Positions 1 through 9,905 of a DNA stretch of 64,000 nt are shown here, one piece after another. The notes below the pieces were generated by a model. The model saw only the letters and a program-made list of their open reading frames with translations. It was not told the DNA's origin and searched no databases. Position numbers and translations under genes: made by a program. The stretch spans positions 36,515,567 through 36,579,566 of the forward strand of contig OX579636.1 of the NCBI GenBank assembly GCA_951230915.1. Reading direction: 5' to 3'. This stretch comes from Antitrichia curtipendula (lineage: Eukaryota; Streptophyta; Bryopsida; Hypnales; Leucodontaceae). How positions within the stretch are numbered: the stretch's first letter is position 1; every line of letters starts with the position of its first letter.

Positions 1-655
1 CACCAGACACTTTGAGTGAAGCATACTGTTTGGCTGGAAATTTTAAGCGATAAGACATAGCAAATGAAAGAAATAATAGTCGCTTTGGTAAGAGACCTAT
101 AGGTTCTAGTGCGGAACCTTGTTTTTCTAAGACTTGTTGTGAAGAAGGTCAAGATAGCAAGTATCAAAAGACAAATTGCTTGAGTGATAAGGATATGGAG
201 GAACATTTAAGGAAAAGGTTGTGTTTCACTTGCCACGAATGCGAACATCGAGCGTCAGCTTGCTTCAAGAACAAGAAGCGTGAGATAGTAACTCTGGCGA
301 TAGAAGATGGAACTGAAAGAAGCAAGGGTAGTGACAAAGAAATTCAAGTTTCAACAACAGTGATGAATATGGAGGTGGAACATGAACCAACGGTGGTTCA
401 ACCTAAGGATTTTGTCAATTCTACCCATCTTTCTCTGATTTTTGGTTGATTTCGGATCTACCCATAATATGATCTCAGCACAATTTGGAAAGAAATTAGG
501 GCTTCTCCTAATTCCAATAGCACCTTGCTTGGTGTTGCTACCAAACGATGATACTAGTTCAATTGACCATCGCATTTTGAGTGCACTTGTGAACATTCAA
601 GGAGTTGAAACTAAAGTGGACTTCAGGGTTGTTATAGTGGACGGGTCGAAGTGAT
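1..655 (+). pseudogene. Ty3/gypsy gag C-terminus, zinc knuckle and aspartic protease remnant
   Basis: A decayed retrotransposon polyprotein. In the frame starting at base 3 the translation gives a gag-like stretch (TLSEAYCLAGNF), an in-frame stop near base 48, then a CCHC zinc knuckle, CFTCHECEHRASAC, which fits C-x2-C-x4-H-x4-C and would bind packaged RNA. Around base 440 the frame shifts and the next frame (442-654) reads LVDFGSTHNMIS, matching the retropepsin active-site region (usual form VDSGSTHNF), with the flanking hydrophobic strands still recognisable to base 650. Order gag-NC-PR is that of Ty3/gypsy elements. No reverse transcriptase or integrase follows; the homology stops abruptly at a GC-rich array. 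The left part lies outside the window. Non-functional because of the stop, the frameshift and the truncation. Confidence 0.8.
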
Positions 656-935
656 CGGACGGACAGGCAAACCGGACCGGACAACCGGACGTCTCGGACA
701 GCCCGGACACCTTTCACTTTTCCAATTGACAACTCGCTTCCACAATGGCGGTCCACGCTGGAATCAGGGCGCGGACGTGAAAGTCGGGGTGGGGACGTCA
801 TTGTCAAGGCGGAGACTTTACAAGGCGCGGACAGATTTGTTAGGGCGCGGACGTCTAGTTAGGGGGCGGACGTCTCGGCGCGGACACCTGGTCAGGGCGC
901 GGACGCATGGATAGGACGCGGACATCCCACTCCTC
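656..935. repeat. GC-rich degenerate array of CGGAC / GGGCGCGGACGT motifs
   Basis: Starting at 656 the sequence is dominated by CGGAC words, first as short repeats (cggacggacagg, ccggaccggac) and from about 770 as irregularly spaced GGGCGCGGACGT units. It is far richer in GC and CpG than the AT-rich DNA to its right. The same 12-mer returns in reverse complement at 3030-3110, so these are two ends or two copies of one repeat. Open frames inside it are a composition effect and not proposed as genes. Confidence 0.7.
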
Positions 936-2440
936 AGCCAGAGTATGGGAGGAAGTTGAAATAGAAGTTGAACTCGGTCATGGGATTCTTCTTTTCTATG
1001 GAGAGGGGGAACCCATTAATGCAACCAGCCTTTAATTTGATTTCAGGGGAATATCTTCAAGTCAATGGCTGCATTAAAGGGTCCAACTACTTTTTGAGTT
1101 CAAAGATCATGTGTGGAAGCATGTTGCTCCCTTCTTGGGCCCGGACCTCTTCTTCATGCCTTCACCATGCACTTGCGAACTAGGACCCACCCCGCAAAAA
1201 ATGAAATTTCAGAAAATGAAAATTGACTTGCTCGCTTCAATTAAAAAAAATTGAAAGTAGATGCTAGAAGTTTTTGGATTTGTAACAAAAGATAAGGTAC
1301 ATATTTTTCTTAATTCAAGTTGAAGGATGCATTTATGAATTCTCCAAATAGGAACTACATTCTTCTTTTCGTTAATTTTCTTTAATTTTTTTTAAAGGTT
1401 TATACTTTATATTGATGATTTAGACATTGAATATTCATAAAACTTGTTTGAAACGTTCAATTTTTTTTTTGTCTACATACTAGGTTTTGCTATTGTAATG
1501 GACAAATGGAACATTGGAGTTGCATAGGGTTCCCAACAATCATATTGCAATGTTATTAAAATTATCCTTAAAATACTTATGTGCCTAAATGTAAAGGTTT
1601 TCTAAATACATAACTAACTTTAACATTTGGCTTGTAATTTTATATAAGCCATGTAATCCCAATGTTAAATTACCATCAAAATCCTTCTATGTAGTTATTA
1701 AAATAAATCAAATTGATTTAAAAAAATTGAAGAAGAATGAAATTATATCACCATACATAAATAATCTAAAAGAAATAAAAATAGAATAAAAAGAATGTGG
1801 CTAATATAAATCATTGCAAATCCAAATGCTCAATTCACCAATAAAAATGTCAAATTCCTATAAATATCCATTAAAGCAATCCAATTTATTTTTAAAAATA
1901 GATTGAAGATGATTGATGTAAATTTTAATAAAATCCAATGTTCAATTTGTTAATTTAAAGGGCACACTCTTCTACATACCCACAAAACTAATCCAAAAGA
2001 ATTCTTTTTATCAAAATCTAAAATATGAGGTTGATGTAAATCTTGATGCAATTCCAATATTGAATTTAATAATTGGAAGGGCAAGTCTTTGTTCCTATGT
2101 ACAAAAATAGTCTAAATTTGAGATTTAAAAAAAATATTGAATTCACAACATTCAAACTTAATATACAAAATTGTTTTTTAACAAAGACTCTTATCACGTT
2201 GTATTACAAACTATGACAATCAAAAATTCTTAACAAAATTCTTATACAATAGGTACCAAGTCAAATTTAAATGATAACTCTTGTTTGAATTGAAGATCTA
2301 TAAAAATATGTTAATTTTAGCAACTAAGAAGAGAATTCATCATTCTTTTATTTTGGAACAAGAATCCTATGTCACATTGAATGAGTGAGGCTCTCCCCTA
2401 AATCAAATTCTTCTATTGGTTTAACTTTCCAAATATTGTT
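936..2440. other. AT-rich spacer without recognisable gene
   Basis: After a short mixed segment to about 1190 the sequence is AT-rich with many stops in all frames. I see no coding region, RNA gene or clear repeat boundary here. Confidence 0.6.
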
Positions 2441-2640
2441 CCCGCCGATGCATTAGAAGCTGTCCTTGCAAAATTTATTTTGGCAGCAACCTTTTTTTGG
2501 GATTTGCGACTTCAATTTTAACAATCTTGGGGCGTGTAATATACCATTGGAAAGGTATTTTGAAGACCTTTCTAATGGTATATTACACGCCTCGAGATTC
2601 TCAAAATTGTTGTCGCAAAACTGGAATGAAATAGCATCCC
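2441..2640. repeat. Direct-repeat copy 1 with 111-bp hairpin (2506-2616)
   Basis: A roughly 200-bp unit that recurs at 2808-3005. Inside it bases 2506-2616 fold back: GCGACTTCAATTTTAACAA at the left pairs with the diverged complement ending GTCGC at the right, and the centre is GGAAAGGTATTTTGAAGACC. The right arm has several mismatches, so this copy is the more decayed. Looks like a fold-back repeat; superfamily unknown. Confidence 0.75.
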
Positions 2641-2807
2641 CGCCTAGTCACAATGTCCCCGCCCAAGCGTTCCCGTCCAGCCCTAGCGTCCCCGCCCTAG
2701 CATCTTTGCCTATACAAGTGTTTGCGCCCATACGAAAAAATTCCACCGACCTCAAGGTCCAAGTTTTAGCAAAGCCTCTTCCAAGGAAACTTGGCACTCA
2801 TGTGTTC

Positions 2808-3010
2808 CTGCCGATGCATTAGCAGCTGTCCCTGCAGAATTTGTTTTGGCAGCAACCTTCTTTTGGGATTTGCGACTTCAATTTTAACAATCTTGGGGTG
2901 TGTAATATATCATTGGAAAGGTATTTTCAAGACCTTTCCAATGGTATATTACACGCTCCAAGATTGTTAAAATTGAAGTCGCAAAACTGAAATGAAATAG
3001 CGTTAATTTC
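2808..3010. repeat. Direct-repeat copy 2 with near-perfect 111-bp hairpin (2872-2982)
   Basis: Second copy of the 2441-2640 unit, 367 bp downstream. The hairpin arms (GCGACTTCAATTTTAACAAT and its complement ending at 2982) pair almost perfectly around the loop GGTATTTTCAAGACC. The two hairpins are the same length. Between the copies lies C-rich DNA with repeated GTCCCCGCCC words. Confidence 0.8.
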
Positions 3011-3029
3011 AATGGTGAGATTGTTCTAG

Positions 3030-3110
3030 CAAAAAACGTCCGTGCCCTGTCTGACGTCCGCGCCCTGTCTGACGTCCGCGCCCCTACCGGTGACGTCCGC
3101 GCCCTGGATC
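3030..3110. repeat. Inverted array of the GGGCGCGGACGT motif
   Basis: Three to four units of GACGTCCGCGCCCTGTCT, about 19 bp each, are the reverse complement of the motif at 770-925. Together the two arrays flank the hairpin repeats in opposite orientation. Confidence 0.75.
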
Positions 3111-3255
3111 CTACTTGGTAGCCAAGTGACGTCAAAGTGGTAGCCACATCACCTATTTTTTAAATGGCAGAAAGTCAACTTAGTGTTGACCACATCGGAC
3201 GGGCGAGACCTCTATCGGGTGGCGAATTGGACGTCCGTCCACCTTGACAACCCTT

Positions 3256-4025
3256 GTTAGAGTCAAGAATCATGTCTCAAGGAGGAGATGTTGCTTTAAC
3301 ACCGGAATTAGAACAAGCGATAGCTAGGGTGGGGATAACCGCAACCAATAACTAGAGGAGTGAAGGTCCTCTACTAGTTATTGATCTTATGATTGAAGAA
3401 CGGAGAGATGAAATTGTTGAAAGGTAGGAAGTCCTTGGGTCGAAGAGGATAAGTCGTCGAAGGAGGAGTGCGTCACAGAGTTCAAAGAGAGTGTGATTTA
3501 GGAAAAGTAGCACTTCATCATCTTCTTCTTCTTTACATGGTTCATCTAAAGATGAGTTTGATAGAGGTCATGCTTCCTCTCAGAGTCATAAGTCTAGACA
3601 CTATGGCTGTACAGACAGGCGACGTGTTAATTTTGGGAAAGATGTAAGACACCTTCTATTTTGTCCCAGCTTCGGAGGGCCTAATATTAAACTAAAGGAA
3701 GTCCTTTCATTTTTGTCAATTTTAGAGGATATGTTTATAGAAGATTATAAAGAGAGAGATAAAATTAAGACTGTTGTCCTTCTACTTAAGGATAAATGTT
3801 TGTGTTTGGTTTGACATGCTTAAAAAGGATCGTGATAACTGAGGTATGGGAGCGGTGCGCACATGAAAAACCTTCAAGGATTTGTTTCTCCAACAATTTC
3901 TTCCTAATAATTTCCAATCGTCAATGCGCCAAGGTATGTATCGACTTAGACAAGGAAGCATGTCAGTGTAACATTACAAGTCTGTGTACGATGAACATTG
4001 CGCCTATTTTCAAGATTCAAATGCA
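3256..4025 (+). pseudogene. Ty3/gypsy gag 5' half, degenerate
   Basis: Begins at ATG 3272 (MSQGGDVALTPELEQAIARV), runs with scattered stops through an Arg/Ser-rich stretch (RRDEIVER, SRRRSASQSSKR), and continues into a capsid-like region at about 3640-3800 (LKEVLSFLSILEDMF ... DYKERDKIKTVVLLLKDK) that has the spacing of plant gypsy gag just before its WW motif. Past 3800 the gag signal moves into another frame (ITEVWERCAHEKP ... SNNFF). Upstream of the ATG there is no LTR or primer-binding site; homology to the inverted copy starts exactly at 3256. Broken by multiple stops and frameshifts. The first 307 bp are duplicated in reverse at 4026-4332. Confidence 0.75.
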
Positions 4026-4332
4026 ATCAAACTCATCTTTAGACAAACCATGTAAAGAAGAAGAAGATGATGAAGTGCTACTTTTCCTAAATCACACTCT
4101 CTTTGAACTCTGTGACGCACTTCTCCTTCGACGACTTATCCTCTTCGACCCAAGGACTTCCTACCTTTCAACAATTTCATCTCTTCGTTCTTCAATCATA
4201 GGATCAATAACTGGTAGAGGACCTTCACTCCTCTAGTTATTGGTTGTGGTTATCTCCGCCCTAGCTATCGCTTGTTCTAATTCCGGTGTTAAAGCAACAT
4301 CTCCTCCTTGAGACATGATTCTTGACTCTAAC
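3256..4332. repeat. Long inverted repeat, arms 307 bp (3256-3562 and 4026-4332), spacer 463 bp
   Basis: The right arm is a near-identical reverse complement of the left arm: for example GTTAGAGTCAAGAATCATG at 3256 against its complement ending at 4332, and AAAGATGAGTTTGAT at the inner edge of both. Each arm is the 5' leader and start of the same gag gene, so two copies lie head to head. A transcript across both would form a long double-stranded stem. The low divergence implies a recent rearrangement or insertion. Confidence 0.85.
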
Positions 4333-4334
4333 CC

Positions 4335-4346
4335 GCTCTAATACCA
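4335..4346 (-). promoter_or_regulatory. LTR-retrotransposon primer-binding site, tRNA-iMet type
   Basis: On the minus strand this reads TGGTATTAGAGC, one mismatch from TGGTATCAGAGC, the usual plant primer-binding site complementary to the 3' end of initiator tRNA-Met. It lies two bases inside the LTR end (minus strand ...CCATAACA) and just before the gag leader, the expected order. Confidence 0.8.
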
Positions 4347-4348
4347 AT

Positions 4349-4916
4349 TGTTATGGACCTCCCACAGTCTGTAACTTCAAACGACAATAAAACAAATGAA
4401 AACACAAAATATATTTATTTCACAAGAGCTCAAAGCACTTGACCATAGAAAGAAATCAATCTCCAAAACTAAAGAGAGTCTCCTCATCTCCAAGTTTCGT
4501 CTTATATATCTATTCAAAGACTACTAGTCCTTTAGATAGAGTAGGACTTCTTTTCTACTTTTAGCTTTCTATCCTTGGTTCTATCTAAAATCATCCACTA
4601 ACGTAAAAATCCTGATTATACTTAGAAGTATTCTAAGTATAAGTTCATCTCTTATTCAATCTTGATCTTCCACTTGGAGTTGTCTAATTCCAAATTCATC
4701 ATCTAGTGCATTTGTCGTCCAAGTGGAGTTGTCTAACTCCAATGCACAAATCCATCATCCGGAGATATCTATCTCCCAACAATTTTTGCTTATGCACTAA
4801 TTCACATTATACCATGAATTAGTTATCCATCAATGCATTCATCCATCAATGGTCATGACAAAGGTCATGACACAATCATCATCAATTTTTTTATCTATCA
4901 ATGCATTCATCCATCA
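4349..4916 (-). mobile_element. Ty3/gypsy LTR, minus strand
   Basis: The edge next to the primer-binding site is clear: minus-strand CATAACA, i.e. TGTTATGG on the plus strand at 4349. A TATA-like TATATAAG (minus strand, about 4502-4509) and an AATAAA (about 4410, minus strand) fit promoter and polyadenylation sites. The outer edge is uncertain, between about 4870 and 4916, because a 25-bp word (ATCAATGCATTCATCCATCA) occurs twice there. No second LTR is seen in the window, so the element is truncated after its gag start. Confidence 0.65.
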
Positions 4917-4919
4917 GAG

Positions 4920-5669
4920 GTTATTAGACTTTGTGGAATTACTTGCATCTCCCAATGACAGATTTCTATGTTGATGGCGACGTCCATGTGCTGATTCAGG
5001 ATCTAGGGTTTAGGGTTTCTATTTGGGGATGTAGGGATTGGTCACTCATGACTCATGAGCTCGATCATCTGAATTTTCTTTCCGCGGCGATTTCTCAAGG
5101 TCTGTGCGCGTTGCTTTCGTGCAGGAAGCGCATAGCGCAGTATTCATCCAGTTTGGGAGGTCTTGATCACGGCACGCGGTGTTGAGGCGCACGAGCATTC
5201 AATCCTTAGGAAGACGCTTATCTCCACTTTGCACGTTTCCTCCATAAGCAAAGAATTTACCGTACTTATTAGTTCGCTGGCAGTCGGCATCTTCTTCTTC
5301 CTTGAATTACAAGCACGAATGTTAGAGGAAGGACGGGGACACAACGCCTGCCCAAGTGGCGTTTTGAGTCAGGTCGGCAGAAGAGCTCGGCTGCTCGCCC
5401 TTGCTTGGGGGTTGACAGAGTTTTTGGCAGTCTCGGTTTTCTGTCGGTAGGTCGTCTTTGCACGGCATGGGAGAGATTGTCGTCCTAAGAAGAGCGTTCG
5501 AGGGTCAAGGATTCTGGAAGTCGAGGTTGGCAGCGTAGTGGCCGATTCGATTGCTGTCTATGAAGCAAGAGACGAGGCTCCGGTGGTGCAAAGTTGATGC
5601 ATTTGTAACTGGCGGGTTGCGACAACGGGGCTTTGGGTGCTCAGCGGGAGGTTGGGCTCCTCGATTGGT
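4920..5669. other. GC-richer segment with telo-box; gene not identified
   Basis: Composition rises to about half GC. TCTAGGGTTTAGGGTTT at about 5003 is the telo-box type motif common in plant promoters and 5' leaders. An ATG-free frame (5163-5450) stays open for 95 codons and is hydrophobic in the middle (TVLISSLAVGIFFF), but I recognise no domain. Could be a promoter or leader for the segment at 5743, or relic exonic DNA. Confidence 0.35.
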
Positions 5670-5818
5670 GGGCTTTGTATCCCTGATCTGGTAAGATAGC
5701 TGCGTGATCCTCTGTGGTTGCGGCAGGCGTGCGATTTCCGAGATGGAAGCGGATTGCGAGGAGGATCTCGAGGAGTCTCCTTTGTTGGTGAGTGGGGTGG
5801 AGCATCAACATTCCTTCG
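5670..5818 (+). other. Duplicated short exon-like segment, copy 1 (ATG 5743, donor 5818)
   Basis: Bases 5670-5818 recur at 6325-6510. From ATG 5743 the frame reads MEADCEEDLEESPLLVSGVE then HQHSF and meets a GTATGT sequence at 5818, a good plant 5' splice site. Acidic N-terminus, no known domain. It lies upstream of, and in the same direction as, the broken kinase genes and might be a first exon of that family; that link is an inference from position only. Confidence 0.4.
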
Positions 5819-6324
5819 TATGTCATTTAAACCTTGTCATTTCAACACCCCTTTTGCTCATGCGTATATCTCATAAGCCTGAGCGGATCCGCTTGTCCCA
5901 TGACATGCTTACTTGTGATCCTGCCAACCAAGTGCAACATATGTCTTCGTCATTATAAAACTCAGGAAGGACCCAGCGAAATGTTAGTAGCCACCCAATG
6001 TGGGAGTTGAGGTGCTGAAGCTCCTCACGGTGTTCTCCCACCACTGCACGCCCCACCTCACCATTCGACACCATCCCCTTCATTCCCGATTCCTCCACCA
6101 CGGGAATGTGCCCAATGCGGTTATCTGGACGAATCTCAAAAAATTCACACTAAGAGGCAAATTAGAGGCAAATTTACTCCGTGCTCCTCCTCCGTGCGGT
6201 CAAAGCAACGGTAACTAGGGAGGAGGAGCACGGAGGAGGGCTGGAGACACAGCGACGAGGGAAACGACGAGCACCACGACGGGACCACGACGAGGACTGT
6301 GAAACGGAAAATCGGGAGGGGGAG

Positions 6325-6539
6325 CATCGCATCCCTGATCTGGCCGGTAAGATAGCCGTGTGATCCTCTGTGGTTCCGGCAGGCGTGCAATTTCCGAGAT
6401 GGCAACGGATTACGAGGAGGACCTCGAGATTCCTCTTGAGGACCTCGAGATTCCTCTTGAGGAGTCTCCTGTGTTGGTGGATGGGGTAGAGCATCAAGTT
6501 TCGTTCGAACAGTCGTATCGGAATCGAGGAGAATCGTAG
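6325..6539 (+). other. Duplicated short exon-like segment, copy 2 (ATG 6399 to stop 6539)
   Basis: Same segment as 5670-5818. Reads MATDYEEDLE ... ESPVLVDGVEHQ and stops at TAG 6537-6539 after 46 codons. A 21-bp in-frame tandem duplication (GACCTCGAGATTCCTCTTGA, about 6418-6460) is present only in this copy. Several differences between copies are amino-acid changing. The opposite strand is also open for 192 codons here (6174-6752); that frame is likely a shadow. Confidence 0.4.
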
Positions 6540-7643
6540 TGCAGGGTCGTATGGCAGGTGGGGCAGCTTTATTACACATGCTCCACTTATGGACTGGACC
6601 CTTCGAGGTACATCAACTTGATATGCTTGCCTTTTCTCTGCGGCTCCTCCCTTCGCAATTAATAGTTGCAAGCAAGGTTCACAGAGATGACCATATAAAT
6701 CGTACAAACAGAAACTGAAATCGACTGGAACATACCTCAATCCCATGGTCACATTTCTGAGTCAAGAGTTACGACGTACGCTAGTTTCGTTGATCCATGA
6801 GTGCAAAAGTCTTCCGTTGTTGGATTCAGTGGATGAGGTTGGTTGCTGGGAGAACCCTTTGACAGACGTTTCGTATATGTTGCCTTCTACATGACTAATT
6901 GCGACCAAAATGGTGCTTTGCTACTCAGTAGTTGAGTTCCTCAAGTCGCTTACCTTAACGTCTTCAATTTGTTCCCTCGCACTGAAGAGCCGAAATTTGT
7001 GGTTTCCGTCAAGAGGAATCCATTTGGTTGATGTATCGTATTACAACCCTTCTTCCTCCGATCATTCAAGGTGTGATTGCACAGATGGTGAAGTAGACCA
7101 CTTCAGAACCGTGGTGCTAAAATTTGGACCTGTTCTGGTTTTCAGTGCTGCAAAAGAACGGACATGAATATTTGCATTTGTTGAGTAACTCTTGTGGGAG
7201 ATGGCTTGGCAACCAAACATGATAATTCCATTATTGCGTGCATGAAATCTTGCTGCTCTTTTGAATTATGGCTTCTTGTTTCTGACATGGTGGTCCTTTG
7301 TTGTCGTATGCCTTATTGTGACGCAGTGCAATATGCTGTGGTTGTTTCGATCACGGCAACGACGAGGGGCATGATTTTGGTAATTACCTTTTTTGTCCAC
7401 GTGATAGAATGTATGAGTAATCTTTGATTCCTTGTATTAATTTAGTGTATCTTTCGTGGAGATGAATAAAATAGTTGATTTTAGCATTCTGTTTCGATTT
7501 TTAGAGTTCCTTAAGATTGTTTTATTTACTATTAATTCGCTTATGTTTTTGTTTTTTTCTGAATCCTTGAGAACATCATGATTATGATCATATGATGTAA
7601 TTTAACAACTTCTTGAAGTAGGAACTTTGTAATTGGAAGTTTC

Positions 7644-9732
7644 ATGTTGGGATGGGTTGGGATGGACATAGCGTGGGTCGTGAATGAAGATGCGGGGTTC
7701 TGTGACTGCGGGGATCTGGCATTTTGGAGAGAATCAGGGTACGTTTTAGATCTGATGAACTTTTGGAGTTGAGAGATGGAGGTTGAGGTTTTTTGCATTA
7801 GCTTTGTAGTGCCTCCATTATTTGTAGTGTTTAACAACTTTTTTATAAGTTATAGTGGTTTCTTTATTTCTAGTATTTAACAACTTTTTCTTAGTTGGCA
7901 GGTCTTCAGTCATATTGGTGTTTTACATTTGAGCGTTGTTTCATTCTATGGGTTGTTAACAATTAGTGATAAGAACCAAAGTATGTCAAAGCTTTAGTTA
8001 TTATAAAGTTTGTAAACCATGAGGTTTCAAATACTGATAGCTTATGTTCTTCAGGTTTTGTGCATGTAACCCTTATCACCCACGTCTTTGTTCTCTGGCA
8101 TTTGAATTTGAGGAACACCATTTAGGTTCAACACTAAATGGTGGTGAGTATTTAGGTTTATTGGTTAGTTTTCTTTATCTAGCTTGTAGAGGTGGTTTTG
8201 GATTCTCAAAGTTCAATTGTTAGGCAAATAGTCTACACATAAACATGAAAACAACAATTTATAATCCCAAGGGATTAATTTGAATCTAGAATTTACTTTG
8301 AGAAGGTAGAAGGTGATGAAGTAGATAGGATGATGTTTTGTGAATTTATTTTTTTCACAATTGGTCTTGTTTAAATAGTTGTGTACTTTTAGAGAAGACT
8401 TAACCTTGATCAATTAGAAAACATAATGACATTGGTTTGAGTCTTTAATAAAATACAAATGAAAAATGTGAACATCAGTCAATGTAATACTAGTACCTTT
8501 GTTTCTGAAAAAGCCCTGGGTTTCCTTTGAAAAACACCAAAAGAACATGGGGCTTTTTTAGAAACAGAGGTAGTAAGATATAAGTTTTTGGTAGTCCATC
8601 ATATAGCTCATGGTTCTTAATTATTTATTTCAGGTGCTAGATTTGGTGCTTCTTCTTCAAAGCCAAGTTTTTCTCCATCAACTACATCTTGTTACTACTT
8701 TGCTCGCATTCAAAGCATGATTGAGAATAGAAGCAAGTTTACAAGTGATGTTGAGTTTGAGATTGAGTACTCAAAAGTTCATTGGAGAGAAATAGATCCG
8801 TCACCCTACGAAGAGGATTTTGGACAGCTAAACCACATTTACTTTTTGGCACTCAAGAACAAGTACATTTCATGACAAGGTTTAAGCTTCTTCATAGAAA
8901 GGGATGATATTGTAATTGGTAAGAAAATTGGTGAAGGAGGTCAAGTAAAGATCTATGAAGTTGGTAAGGATTATGTAGTGAAGATTTTCCATCCAAGTCT
9001 TTGGTTGGAAGATCTTGAAAAGCAATGGCCTCCAGGATTGTTAAATGAATTTGATTTTCTCTTAAGTGATGGTAGACAGTTTTCATTGATACAAGGTAGA
9101 AATATAGTAGATTATTGATTATAGTAGGTTTTTGGATCAATTCGCAATTTTGATGGAAAGACAATGGGGAGATCTATGAAAGTTGATTGATCTTCAAATG
9201 GTAGAAGGAAACAATCAAGGCCCTTTTTTCAATGTGGCAAGTGAGGCAATTGATGTTTTGCATAGCACGAGACATGCACTTATTGCACTCCACAAATCCG
9301 CCCATTCTACATAGAGACTTGAAAGCCTCTAATGTCCTTGTGCTTGGCTTGCAACAACCATCCACCAATTGGGAGATCTTGGCTATTATAGCTGATTTTG
9401 AGTGTTCGGTGGGGGTTGTGAGCATTGGCTTTTGGCGAGCAGCAGAGATCCTTAAATAGTTGAAGAACCAAGTTCAAAACTCTGCAATGGAATTCACGAA
9501 GGCGAGTGATGTGTATAGCTTTGGCATAGTGTGTTATGAGCTTGTTACGAGTTGCATTTCTTTTGAGGGCCATTCTATTCGAGACTATGATTTCATTTTG
9601 GATGGAAATTGACCAGAGTTGCCTATTGACCTCCAACTGTTGGTGAAGAGTCTTGTTGAAGATTGTTGGCATGTTGATCCTTCAAGGAGGCCAAGTTTTT
9701 GGGACATCATTGCCAAGTTGAATGACTTTTGA
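7644..9732 (+). pseudogene. Protein kinase gene, broken copy 1
   Basis: A multi-exon kinase of the Ser/Thr or TKL type, now dead. Exon-like blocks: 7644-7772 (conserved GFCDCGD and a helical stretch); 8634-8876 after a TTTATTTCAG acceptor, open for 80 codons and containing WREIDPSPYEEDFGQ; 8903-9117 with the glycine loop IGEGGQVKIYEVG and the VAIK-type lysine in YVVKIF; 9131-9732 with HRDLKASN at 9310-9333, DFE in place of DFG at 9394-9402, AAE in place of APE near 9440, SDVYSFGIVCYELVT and the C-lobe arginine block CWHVDPSRRPSF. Stops at 8874, 9177, 9457 and 9610 and a frameshift before HRDLK destroy it. Ends at TGA 9730. The altered DFG and APE motifs suggest it was catalytically impaired or has drifted. 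The N-terminal domain is not one I can name. Confidence 0.8.
8493..8573. mobile_element. Stowaway-like MITE, 81 bp
   Basis: Terminal inverted repeats GTACCTTTGTTTCTGAAAAA and (complement of right end) CTACCTCTGTTTCTAAAAAA, flanked by TA at 8491-8492 and 8574-8575. TA target duplication and a CTACCT(C/T)(C/T)GTTT end are Tc1/mariner-Stowaway features. The matching site in the second kinase unit (about 13455) lacks it. Confidence 0.75.
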
Positions 9733-9905
9733 GTCCTTTGTAACGAGGTATGATTAGATTGTTTGTAAAGCCTAGTATTATTAATTGTAGGTTTTTGGGT
9801 ATAAATTGGATTTGGGTAGTATGGTCGGACTCAAGAAATGGCTAGTGGTTTGCACAAGATTAATAGGATGAGGTATATTCAAAGTTGTTTTTAGTGGTTT
9901 GGTGT

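Larger units (their letters stand above)
6700..9905 (+). repeat. Tandem duplication unit 1 (contains kinase pseudogene 1)
   Basis: Recognisable homology to 11630-14825 in the same order and direction: for example the CATCA(C/T)GGCAACGACGAGGGC block at 7353 against 11823, the GATGGAGGTTGAG block at 7775 against 12842, the kinase exons, and the AATTGTAGG block at 9784 against 14695. Divergence is substantial, so the duplication is old. Unit edges are approximate. Confidence 0.75.

Noticed and set aside
656..914. Open frame with Arg/Gly-rich translation
   Set aside because: It arises from the GC-rich tandem motif; the reading frame has no start context or domain.
3796..4236. 146-codon plus-strand frame ending in a Leu/Ser-rich peptide
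   Set aside because: Its first half is the shifted gag frame and its second half is the antisense of the reversed gag copy.
6174..6752. 192-codon minus-strand frame
   Set aside because: It overlaps the duplicated plus-strand segment, and the pattern fits the plus-strand ATG frame and donor better; no domain on the minus strand.
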